In this document: in pieces, positions 1 to 10,099 of the stretch
How positions within the stretch are numbered: the stretch's first letter is position 1
Layout: each line of letters begins with the position of its first letter
Assembly: GCA_026873275.1 (NCBI GenBank)
Contig: JANTUC010000019.1
Coordinates: 186,001 to 250,000 of the forward strand
DNA from: Pseudopithomyces maydicus
Lineage: Eukaryota; Ascomycota; Dothideomycetes; Pleosporales; Didymosphaeriaceae
Direction: 5' to 3'
Length of the DNA stretch: 64,000 nucleotides
The notes under the pieces: model-generated
Seen by the model: the letters and a program-made list of their open reading frames with translations, nothing else
Databases searched by the model: none
Told to the model about the DNA's origin: nothing
Made by a program: the position numbers and the translations under genes

Positions 1-1749
1 GACGGCTGGATACCGGGTCGGAAAGTCGTATGAATCACGTGGCCTGTTACAACTCCATACGCTGATGATCGTTTTAGGACAATTCCGACCTTCAGTACTC
101 TAGTTTCAGGTCCAACATTCCATATCTATTCTTAGTCGTACTTCTACATCCGGTCCTACGAAAGCTCTACGATGGATTCTGGAGGGCAGACACCTACACA
201 CAGGTGCGTTCCCCGGGTCCCGGCGGACTCACCATGGGTTTGAGCCCCTCGGCAGCAGCGGATGCTCGTATGAACCAAAGAATCTCCTTCGACGTTCCCT
301 TTACCGCTATCTTTATTGTGGCATTGCATGGCTTCTCGGCCTTCAAGATCGTCGCCATCCTGTACCTCAACTACTGCCTCACGACGAAGCTACCCAGATC
401 GTACGTGCCCGCAGCAACTTGGATCTTCGGCGTCGGCATCCTGTTCGCCAACGAGTTCGGCCACGGCTACCCCTACGCATCTATACTGGGCGTCTTCCTT
501 CCATCGTCGCCGGGTTCAGAGAAAGACTCCGTGGCGACGAACCTCGGGCACACGCTCGATGGCTTCGGAGGCCTGATCCCCCGCTGGGAAGTCCTGTTCA
601 ACTTCACGGTGCTCCGCCTCATAAGCTTCAACATGGACCGCTACTGGAGCCAGAACGCCAAAGCCGCAGACTCCCTCGAGGTACGTGCTCCGATGTCTTG
701 CTTGCATTCCATCTAATGACGCTCAGAAGAAGCAACTCGATCCGTCGAATCTTTCGGAGCGCGACCGCGTGGCTATCCCCGCTAAACCATCGGACTATTC
801 TTTCCGTACGTTTATCTCTCTATTCTTTTTATATCATAACCCCCAGCTAATCAACCCTAAGGTAACTACTTCGCCTACACCCTCTACTCCCCCTCTACCT
901 CGCCGGCCCCATCCTCACCTTCAACGACTACATCTCGCAACTCCGCCACCGCCCTCACAGCATCACTACCCGGCGCACCGCGCTCTACGCCTTGCGTTTT
1001 CTCATCACGCTCCTCACCATGGAAATCATGATCCACTACATGTACATGGTGGCCATCTTCCACGCGCGCCCCGACATGTCCCTGTACACGCCGGCGCAGC
1101 TCTCCATGCTCGGCTTCTTCAACCTGAAGCACATCTGGCTGAAGCTGCTCCTCCCCTGGCGCTTCTTCCGCCTCTGGGCGCTGCTCGATGGCATCGACCC
1201 CCGGAGAACATGGTGCGCTGCATGTCGGACAACTACAGCGTGACGCACTTCTGGCGCGGGTGGCACCGGTCATTCAACAAGTGGGCGCTGCGGTACCTGT
1301 TTATCCCGATGGGGGGCAGTGCGGCGCCCGGGTGGAAGGGGCAGGTGCGCAGCGTGGCGAATAAGTTGACCGTGTTTAGCTTCATTGCGATATGGCATGA
1401 TATTCAGCTGCGGCTGTTGATGTGGGGGTGGTTGGTTACGCTGTTCGTGCTGCCGGAGGTGGTGGCGGGGTATTTGTTTCCGGCGAGGAGGTGGAAGGGG
1501 AGGCCGGATGCGTATCGGTATCTGTGTGGGGTTGGGGCGGTGGGCGAGATTTTGCTGCTGATGGCTGCGAACTTGGTTGGGTTTGCGCTGGGGTTGGACG
1601 GCCTGAAGGAGTTGATAGCTGGGATCTTTGAGAGTTGGAGCGGGCTGGGGGTGTTGGGTATCGCGTGTGTTGCGTTGTTCATGGGGGTGCAGGTCATGTT
1701 TGAGTGGAGGGAGAGCGAGAAGCGCCGGGGCATCAACATGAAGTGTTAG
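1..1749 (+). CDS. GUP1: GUP1-like MBOAT glycerol/acyl protein, 5' truncated, two frame breaks
   Basis: This is a membrane-bound O-acyltransferase of the Gup1/HHAT type, a multi-pass ER protein that in yeast affects GPI-anchor remodelling and glycerol uptake. Visible exons are 1-27, 78-680, 727-805 and 862-1749, with introns of 50, 46 and 56 nt; the start codon lies left of the window. Family landmarks are GWIPGRKV spliced to DNSDLQYSSFR, PRSYVPAATWIF, NYFAYTLYSP, MVRCMSDNYSVTHFWRGWH, and the MBOAT histidine in SFIAIWHD. The last exon changes frame twice: at the C5 run 889-893 (before LYLAGP) and at the C5 run 1198-1202 (between LLDGID and PPENMV). One added C at each site restores the conserved protein. 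Identity is firm; whether the breaks are assembly errors or real is open. Confidence 0.9.
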
Positions 1750-1969
1750 CGTCAGCATAGCATCGCATTGTTTACTTTTGGTAGTCTCGAGCGAGTCATG
1801 AGATAGATCTGCGAGTGTTCATTTCCTCGTTTCTGCGACCTATACGTTTCTCATGGGCGGCCTTTGCAAGACCTCGTAATGACCGGGTTATCATACATGC
1901 ATCATATGCAGTCATACCAAACGCCGGGATGCGCGTCTACTTTCTCCCTCTCTCCCTCTCTCCACGTGC

Positions 1970-2860
1970 TCATGAATCCACATCCATCGTCTCGGCGGTC
2001 GCTGTGACACTGTCGTCCTTCAATTCGGACACGGTGACGTATTTGCTGATGTCTTCCCTCTTGATAATTTTCTCGTTGAGCACCGCCGTGGTGCCCCTCT
2101 CGAACTTGTAATTCCTCTGCTTGGTCTCGCGTGTGTTGGGTGTCTTGTAGTTCCGCAGCAGCGTCGTCTTCTCCTCGGTGATGATGGCTACATCGACGTT
2201 GCTTCCCGACCCCAGATCGTTCCAGATACCGGCCTCGATCGCATCGGCGCACAGCTTCACGGCGTCGTCCTTGGAAAGGTTGCGCTTCCACTGTGTCTCG
2301 AAGACGGACATGGCGGCGAGCGAACCCGAGCCCATGGTCACGTATGGGAGCTTGTCGGTGGAGCCGTGGGCGTGGACTGTGAAGAGGTGGGAGCCGGTGG
2401 GGTCGACGCCGGCAATGACGAGGTAGGCGCCGATGTGGCCCTGGTAGCGGAAGAGGTGCTGCTTGAGCATGGTCATGCAAGTCACGACGCGGGGCTTGCG
2501 GCCGGTGGAGAGGGCGTGCAGCTCGAGGTTGGAGGAGATGATGGCAGTGGTGAACTCGGTATCGGCGGCAGTACCGGCACCGGCACACCAGATCTGCGGG
2601 GCGATGTAGTGCAGCTTCTCGCAGTTCTACAGGTAGCTGTTGTTAGGCGTCGATGCGGCATGGCGGAGGTGGTGGGTGGTGCTTGCCTTGTCTGCTACTA
2701 TGGGCCCACTCGTCGCACGGGTATCTGCTGCGATGACGACGCCGCCGTCGAAGAGGCAGCCCACAATGGTTGTTCCGGTGCTCGTTGCCTTGGGGAGGGG
2801 CACGCCCTGGGCGTGGAGGGCGGCATTGCGGTTGTGGTTGGAGAAGTCGAAGCCGGCCAT
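1970..2860 (-). CDS. PUP1: 20S proteasome subunit beta-2 (trypsin-like)
   Basis: This is a catalytic subunit of the 20S core particle, cleaving after basic residues. Exons on the minus strand are 2860-2687 and 2626-1970, giving 276 aa. A 29-residue propeptide ends in ATSTG and is followed by TTIVG, so mature Thr1 is residue 30. The matching Asp and Lys regions (AADTRATSGPIVADK) and MGSGSLAAMSVFE are typical of beta-2. The single 60-nt intron (2627-2686) interrupts VADK-NCEKLHYIAPQIW exactly and has a GC donor (AAG|GCAAGC) with a TAG acceptor; no GT donor preserves the conserved residues. It is divergent from NUP159. No frame break. Confidence 0.95.
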
Positions 2861-3417
2861 GCTGTGCTGGTGTCCGGAACTCGGAGATGTATATATATGT
2901 GGTGGGTGGATGGGTGTGCTGGCGGGGTGTGCAGTGTCTAGAGCTTCCCGGCGGGCGAGGGTGCAGAGCAAGATGCAGATGCGGAGTGGGAGGCGGGATG
3001 GCTGCTCAGTACAGTAGACAACCTAGCAGGCAGGCCATAGTGGAGGTGGACGCATACGCTGCGCTTGCCTGGAGCTCTGGTGGTCTGTGCACTCCGCTTG
3101 GCGCGATCAGCATGCCAAACATGAAGAAAGCGCGACCCGGTGCGGACGTGCAACGAAAGAAGCTCCACATGCTTGCCGCCAGACTCGGGCGTCAAGCTTC
3201 GTAGCCGCGACCCGCCATTTTCAACAAAAGCTTCGAGCTCTTCCGCCAGAGTCCCCCACGGCTCTCACGTTCTTTTTCCTCTTCCCATTCACCCGTTGCG
3301 CGAAGGTCGCCCCAGAGCTCCGATGCAAGTGCTCGACCGCTGTACATAAGAACCCCGTCGCGCGATATCCGACCCGAGTACCTTCTTGCAAGCACCGCTT
3401 TCAGCTTGCACCACATA
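2861..3417. promoter_or_regulatory. Divergent PUP1/NUP159 intergenic region
   Basis: These 557 bases separate the two start codons and must carry both promoters and 5' UTRs. Short ORFs on both strands here have no recognisable content. A TATATATA tract lies at about 2888-2897 near the PUP1 side. No defined factor site was identified. Confidence 0.5.
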
Positions 3418-6400
3418 ATGTCACAACCCATCGCGACCACCGGCCCCGACCTGGGAGAAATCAGTCCCGAGGTGAGTTTGTGCCATTGCGAACTTTATGG
3501 TTCGGGAAACTGACCAGCATGTACAGGTCGTTGGCTTCACACCGCTGAGCGCAGGAAAAGAGGGCGCTAAGAAACTCAGGCTGCTGTCTTCTCCCTGGCC
3601 TGTAGACAACCTTCCTCCAGCCTCGGCCACCCTGCTGAGTGTTGCACCCAAACATGGCCTGCTCGCCGCCGCCTCGCCCGACTCGCTCGTCATAGCTTCG
3701 ACAGAAAAGGTCCGCAAGGCATTTGCATTGCCAGCAGGAGAGAACGACGTGGTATCAGACTTCACACCGGACACCACTCTCCAGGTCCCACGCTTGCGTC
3801 ATGTCGCATTCTCCACAGACGAGGACTTTCTGGTTCTTAGCGCAGAAGACGATGGAGGACTGCTTGTGTACGGGGTAGAGGACCTTCTCAAAGGCAACAC
3901 GCAACCAGGCGCCCGGATCTCTACCAACAACACCCCCGTTCGAGCTCTTCTGCCAAATCCTGCGCACGATCAAGCCCACTTTATGGCCGTAATATCCGAT
4001 GCAGGCCGCTTGGACGTGACCGATATTACAAATGGCCAGGCGAAAAACGTACACAACGACCGTGTCACTTGTGCTGCGTGGAGCGTGAAAGGAAAGGCAC
4101 TAGTGTCCGGCTTTGAGGATGGGACTGTCTCGATCCACTTGCTCAGCGCCCTCGGCCAGGTAAAAGGCACAGTGCCTCGACCACCTGAACTTCCCGACAA
4201 CTACAGAGGTAATAATCTCGAGCAATCAATTGGTAAATGTGACTGACGGTTAATGTGCACAGTGTCGGCAATGAACTGGTTGAATAACGAGGAGCTCTTC
4301 TCCATCTACTCTACTTTGGAACCCGACGATGAGGCCTTTTACTACTGCATATCCATGAACAAAACGTACACCGAATTCACCTTCCGAAAGACGCCTTACG
4401 ATGTGGTTTTCGCGAGCATGGACGGAGCCAGACGAACACCGCCTCTGCGCTATGCCGTTCAGCGGCTCCGAAAATGGGAACCCCACCTAGACGATATGCT
4501 TTTGGTCACTGCGGCACACTCCATCGACGTAGGTGCTGTCCTGAAACCGATGGAGGCAATTGACCCAGCTGAACCCCTCTCGAGCGAATACATCTTCACT
4601 AACATCACAGATGCTAGAAAAGCAACAGTTCCTCGGAATCTTGCGGATGATGCTGATAGCACACTCATTGGAGAGGCGATTGACCTCTCGAGCAAAGATA
4701 AGGTTTCACAGCCAAGTCGCCGGTTGGAAGAAATTACCGAATCGCCTACGCCTTTGCCAGCATACTACCTGCTTACTCACGAAGGTGTTTTGGCAGCATG
4801 GTGGACCGTTTGGGATAAATCTTTGGAAGCTGGAACTGCCTACCCAGGGCTCACCTACACTCAATCCACGACTACAGCCCCAGCAGCCTCCACACCGCAA
4901 GCGGCACCGCCAGCATCCTCGCCGTTTGGCCAGGTGGCGTCAAATCAAGGGTCACTTTTCGCAAATGCAAAACCTACGTCGACATTTGGAGCTCCATCGG
5001 CTCCTGGGGGAAGTGGTGCTTTTGGCAAACCAGGATTTGGAAGTCCATCCACTCCAGGAGGTCTTTCCAGCTTTGGTAAACCTAGCACCCCTGGCGCTAC
5101 CCCTACTACTGGACCTGCTGGGGGAGCTACCTTTGGGGCTCCTGGGCTTGGAAACAAGCCGTCTTTTGGAGCACCCGGGTTCGGAGGCAAACCAGCCTTT
5201 GGCGCGGCTTCAAGCATAGGGGGCCAGTCGGTATTCGGCGGGCCTTCACAGATGAACTCAAAGCCAAACCCCTTCGCAACTATAGCAAAATCTACAGCAC
5301 CGAACCCATTTGCAACGGGAGGCTCAGCCAATAAAGAAGCTAGTCCATTCGCGGCCGGTACAGCAGGCATGAAAAGCGGCACTGCATCTCCGTTCTCTAG
5401 TTTTGCCAGCAACAAAACCGGCCAATCAGCATTTGGCAACCTCGGTTCGAAGCCAGGTCTATCGAGCTTTGGGTCTACGGTAACAGTTGATTCTAAAGCT
5501 TCTGGCGTTGGTTCTACGCTGCCGTCTTTGGGCAATACACCGGCAACACAGAGTGGCTCTCTTTTTGGCGGCGGGGCTACTTCCTCATTCGCTTCTTTCA
5601 CATCCACACAGTCCGGTTCAACGGATCTAGGCGATCGCGGCAGAGACGAGGCGACACCGACTCCTCAACATCCCCAACTCAAGCAAGTCACAGGGGTTTT
5701 CGATGGGAAATTCAAGCTTGGAAGCACCTTCCAGCCGGATGGATCTGCCAAAGATGACCTTCCGAAGCCTGCTTCATCATCGGGAGGCTCATTGTTTGGT
5801 ACTGGGTTCGGTTCTGCATTGGGCGGTATCGGTGGCGGCTCGAAAACTCCCGCAACACCCGATAAATCAAATGGAGGTGGGAGCAGCTTGTTCCCTTCAA
5901 CCACTCCAGCAACGGCTCCTCGGCCTCTTGGTGGCCTGTTCTCTAGCAACAGGGCAGAGAGTACAACGCCAAAGCCAGCGCCTCTGAAGGAGCCTGTAAT
6001 ACCCGAGGAAGCGCCATTGCCTCCGGATTGGAAACCTTCGAAACCCTCCAAAACAGACGACGAAATTCCCCCACTTGCGGGTAGTCCTCCGGTGAATGTT
6101 GAAGCTCCATCTTCTTCGGCAGATGAGCTCCCTTCATCGCCTCTGGACGATGAAGAAGATGGGGACTTGAGTAATCCTGACGAGCAAGAATCCGAAGAAG
6201 GAGAGGATGGTGAGGAGGAAGAGGGAGAAGATGAGGAAGATTATAGTGAGTATGATCAATCAGAAGAGGAGGGGTCCGAACAATCAGTGCCAACAGAGTC
6301 AGGTCGGCGATCACAGGAGTCACAATCTACCGGTCCCAGGAATTTCCCTACTGCACCCACACCTCCTCAAATGGCAGGCCGACCTCAACAACCAGTCCGG

Positions 6401-7691
6401 CCATTACACCCCCTCATACCACATCGACACCTATGTTCGGCGGAACGAGGAGAGATCCTTTGAGCTCTTCTATGCCGCCAGCTAAACCACCAACACCACA
6501 ACCCATATTCTCGGATCTCGTAGACGATGAAGACGCGCGTATACGCGAAGAGCTCGATGCAGAGATTGAACCGAGCAGAGTCTTAGCCCCGTTCATCGCG
6601 CGCCAGGAGTATTCTGCCCCTGAAGCTGCACGAACCAAAACGGGTCATGCCGCTCAGATTGAGATTGTGTACCGCGATATCAATTCCATGATTGACACTC
6701 TTGGCTTGAACTCCCGGTCGGTGAAGGGATTTATTGAGTGGAACGAGCGCTCGGAGCGGTATACCGAGTTAGATCGATCTACTCTGGAGGAAGCAAATGA
6801 GAGCGACGACACATGGTTCGAAAAGTGGGCACTTTGTGAAATCGAAGACCTCATAAGGATCGAGGAGGACCTCTCCAGTGAATTGGACCAAGGTGCCATA
6901 AAGGGGGTTGCACGCAAGCTCCAAGACTCCATCCGCGTCCTCTCCGACAGCGCAAAGCTACTTTCCCGCATCAACGACGAACGGCGACGCATCGCCAACG
7001 CAAAGGACCCCGAGAGACTGGACGCCCTCCGCAAAGCAGCCTTACCAAAGGACCTCGCAGACCAACAAAAGGCCCTCCGCCGCGACTACGCCCAACTCCT
7101 CAACCAACTCTGCACCGCCGAGGAAGAACTCAACGTCCTCCGCTCCCGCCTCGTCGCGCACAACGCCCAAAGCGGCCGCACAGCAGGCGTCCCAACCGTC
7201 GAAAACATCAAGAAAACAATCACCCGCCTCACCGAGCTCATCATCGCCCGCAACAACGACATCGCCCTCAAGGACGCCCGCCTCACCAAAGCCCGCAACG
7301 CCTCATCCTCGTCCCTCGTCCTCCGCCAATCCACAGTCTCAACGCCCCGCCGCGGCGCAGCCTCCCGCTCGACCGCGAAATTCGACGCCTCCCCGCGAAT
7401 GCGAACGCCGACGATACGCCCTTCGCCACGCCCCAGACGTCGCGGTCGCGCATGTCGCTGCAGGATCTGAACCGCGTGGCGTTGACACCCGAGCAGAATA
7501 ACACGCCGAGTAGGGGTTATGGACTGTTCTACGCGAAGAGGGATGGTGATGATGGTGGGGATTTGGGCGCGCTGGCGGATAGGGTGGATGATGGGTTGGA
7601 GGGGTTGAGGGAGACGGCGGGGAGGAGGAGGGATATGGCGGGGCGGTTGGTTGGGGTGCTGGGGGGAAGGGGGTTAGGAGGGTTGGGGTGA
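3418..7691 (+). CDS. NUP159: Nucleoporin Nup159 (Nup214 homologue), two frame breaks
   Basis: This is a cytoplasmic-face nuclear pore protein that docks the mRNA-export helicase Dbp5 through its N-terminal propeller. Exons are 3418-3471, 3527-4208 and 4263-7691, with introns of 55 and 54 nt; about 1388 aa once frames are repaired. The order is a beta-propeller-like N-terminus (about residues 1-450), an FG-rich centre with repeated FGxP/PFA/SLFG motifs (about 4925-5960), a very acidic Glu/Asp stretch (6140-6270), and a C-terminal coiled coil (6640-7290) as used for Nup82/Nsp1 binding. The frame shifts at C5 run 6409-6413 and C4 run 7391-7394; one C added at each rejoins MFGGTRRD and then TPFATPQTSRSRMSL. 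Several antisense ORFs over the FG region are shadows of the repeats. Confidence 0.9.
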
Positions 7692-8023
7692 GGTAGGCGG
7701 GGGAGGGAGGGTGTATGAATAGAATAGAATATGTATGTGTGTGTGTGTGTATGAGGGAGGGGTGTTTTTGGATATAGGGAATGGAAGGGTTGCGATTGAA
7801 TTGAGCTATATTGAATTGGGTGTTTGGAGAGTTTTGGATGAAGGAGGGGGTGAAGAGTGGAGGAGAGGAAAGGAAAGGAAAGGAAAGAAAGAGGCATGGG
7901 AAATATGGTTAGGATATTGTATTGCTTAATGCGAGTGTCGTTGAAAGCGCAACAACTGGTCCAGCTCAGCTCATACATACAGACAGCAAATATCCCCTCG
8001 CCCTGAGTACTCACCCTGAGTAC
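7692..8023. other. NUP159-HOP2 convergent 3' region
   Basis: These 332 bases between convergent gene ends hold a (TG)n run at 7734-7750 and an (AAAGG)n run near 7866-7888. No gene was seen. Confidence 0.6.
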
Positions 8024-9247
8024 TCACCACTCACTCATCCATGCCCACCATCTCCCAAACCCCTCCCTAACCCCCTCCTCCCCCTCCGGCAACACCCCCT
8101 CCACAACCCCCACATCTCTCCCCTAATCCTCTTCCTCCTCCCCCTCACCCGGTTCCAAACCTCCCACTCCTCGCGAACCTCATCCCTCTCCCTTTTCCCT
8201 GCTTTCTTCTTTACACCTCCCTCTCTATCTCCGGCTCCTTCTCCGTCTCCTTCTCCGGCTCCTTCTCCGTCTCCGTCTCCACCCCCACCCCCACCCCCTT
8301 CCTCAATCCCGCTAACCTCCTCTCAATAACCCCCTTCTCCTCCTCCATGGCCGCAACGCCAGAACGCAGCTCTGCGGTGCTGAGGGTGGATGTCAGGGCG
8401 GCGAGGGTCGAGCGGAGGGCTTTGATGCGTGCGGTTAAGGTCGTGGTCTGGGCGGTGAGGGAGGTGGTTTGCGTGGTGAGGGAGGTGAGGTGGGAGGGGG
8501 GAGGAGGGATGCTGGGGACTGGATTGGGGGTTGGGGGGTTAGTATTTGTGTTTGTATGTATGTATGTTTGGTGGGGGAGGAGGGAAGGGTACCTGGATGG
8601 GGTGGTAGACGATTTGTTTGCCTGGGGGAGAGAGAGAATTAGATTGTGTTGGATGGGAAGGGATGTGGATAGAAGGGGATGGGTGCTTACCCGCGGCCCG
8701 TCCCTCGATCTCATTCCGCTCATGCAGGTCCTTTAGGATCTTCGCAGCAGCAGCTAGACTACGCGTTAGAAGACGCTCCCGACCTGAAATTAACGATCAC
8801 GAACCTTTCGTCACTTTGTTGTGGAGATTGGCGGATACATCGTTGGCCTGCGAAGTGAATAAGTATGCGACACTACGTGAGCGTCATAATGTAGGTAGGT
8901 ATGTCCCCAAGGTTTGACTCACCGAATACGGGCGACTGGACGGCGGCGATGCGTTAGTGAGTAGATACTACCATCTGAGGGAGTGGTGTATGTGACATAT
9001 ATGTACACATGTATTTCGATAATGCACAGCGGGATACTACTCACTTCTCTCTCCCTGCACTCCGTCAGCCTGCCCCCATCTCAATAATCTGACATACGTA
9101 ACACTCACGCAGATATTCCATGATCATATCTGCCGCCTCGCTGGCCGACGTCTTCGCAGCAGGCTTATCGGATGTCTTGGAAGACGCCTTATCCGCCGTC
9201 TTCGCGGTAGGTTTCTCCTTCTCTTCGGTCTTCTTGCGGGGAGGCAT
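8024..9247 (-). CDS. HOP2: Meiotic homologous-pairing protein Hop2 (TBPIP family)
   Basis: Hop2 pairs with Mnd1 to stimulate Dmc1/Rad51 strand exchange in meiosis. Minus-strand exons are 9247-9109, 9054-9045 (10 nt), 8935-8923 (13 nt), 8847-8805, 8753-8691, 8621-8593 and 8518-8024. Splicing yields EYLRRENRPYSANDVSANLH, then KAAAAKILKDLHERNEIEGR and AAGKQIVY, the winged-helix domain. Omitting either microexon breaks the frame. A Leu/Thr-rich coiled coil (SLTTQTTSLTAQTTTL) and EEWEVWNRVRGRRKRIRGEM follow, matching the Hop2 C-terminus. The last exon needs three single-base repairs in G runs: G6 at 8496-8501, one of three C5 runs (plus strand) at 8282-8298, and C5 at 8107-8111. The C-terminal end at 8024 depends on these repairs. 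A Lys-rich N-terminus precedes the fold. Confidence 0.88.
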
Positions 9248-9780
9248 GTTTGTTGTTTCTGGGGGTTGGTTGCAGACGATGCGTAAAGCGAAGAGTAGAT
9301 TAGGTGAGAAGCAATAGAGAGAGCAGAGCGGGGGGATGGCTCTCGTTTGCGTGTCACGGGCACGATGCCAGGAAGGCACGATCTAGGCAAGCGTCCCAGT
9401 CACACTATGCACGGAGGAGGGGAGGAAAGAGCGATGCTGAAGTACCTACGTACCACACCACCATTTGTTTTTCACATATCATTCATCAGCCGTGTGCACA
9501 CACCGGGCGTGACATCTTGAAAAACGGCGTGAAACCCCCCAAAGCAGGGAGATGAACATCTATTTACCGCCCGCTCGAACGATGCTACGCTACGCCACGC
9601 CTACACCTACATACGTTATTCCCTGCCACCAAGCTATCCGTATTCCCGCTTCGAACCTATACACATCCATAGCCACCAAATGCAAACCACATAAATCACC
9701 ACATAACCACACAACTACGTGAAAGACAAGGGGTATGTATAAGGAAAGGCCAACGCAGTGCACCGTGCTGTGATATGCTG

Positions 9781-9809
9781 TGCTGTGCCGTGCCGTGCCG
9801 TGCTGTGCC
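9781..9809. repeat. (TGCCG/TGCTG)n microsatellite
   Basis: Tandem 5-bp units, mainly GTGCC and GTGCT, are seen directly in the SKT5 3' flank. Confidence 0.8.
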
Positions 9810-9875
9810 CACCGAGCAAGAATCGAAAATTGAAAAAAATCGAAAGTCTATATATATTCGAAGATGCAAAGTGGA

Positions 9876-9915
9876 TAGCTAGCTAGCTGGCTAGCTAATT
9901 GGCTGGCTAGCTATC
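9876..9915. repeat. (AGCT/GGCT)n repeat
   Basis: Repeated AGCTAGCTGGCTAGCT units are partly self-complementary and could form a hairpin in the SKT5 transcript end. A shorter AGCTAGCTAT run lies after MED14 near 22667. Confidence 0.75.
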
Positions 9916-10099
9916 TATAAAAGAGGGGGAAGGAAGAGATGGTGTAAAGGCCAAAGGCTCCGCTATGCAAGAAAAAAAAATGATGGGTGGAGGTGAGAGA
10001 GAGGGGTGCGGGGAGGGAGATGAAGCGTGCGTACAAGTGCGCTGGATTTGATTTGATTTGATTCGTTCGTATGTTGATTTGATGGTTGTTGGAAGGTGG

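Larger units (their letters stand above)
9248..10099. other. HOP2 5' / SKT5 3' intergenic region
   Basis: These 852 bases contain the HOP2 promoter and the SKT5 3' UTR. Two simple repeats are annotated separately. No coding region is supported; the short minus ORFs starting near 9390 run into HOP2 exon 1 in other frames. Confidence 0.5.

Noticed and set aside
4945..6051. Long antisense ORFs opposite the NUP159 FG-repeat region (e.g. 220 and 128 aa)
   Set aside because: Their Pro/Gly/Ala-rich translations mirror the repeats on the coding strand; no start context, introns or known motif.
6302..6435. An intron explaining the NUP159 frame change near 6410
   Set aside because: No suitable donor-acceptor pair of normal length fits; a missing C in the 6409-6413 run explains it and matches the pattern in other genes.
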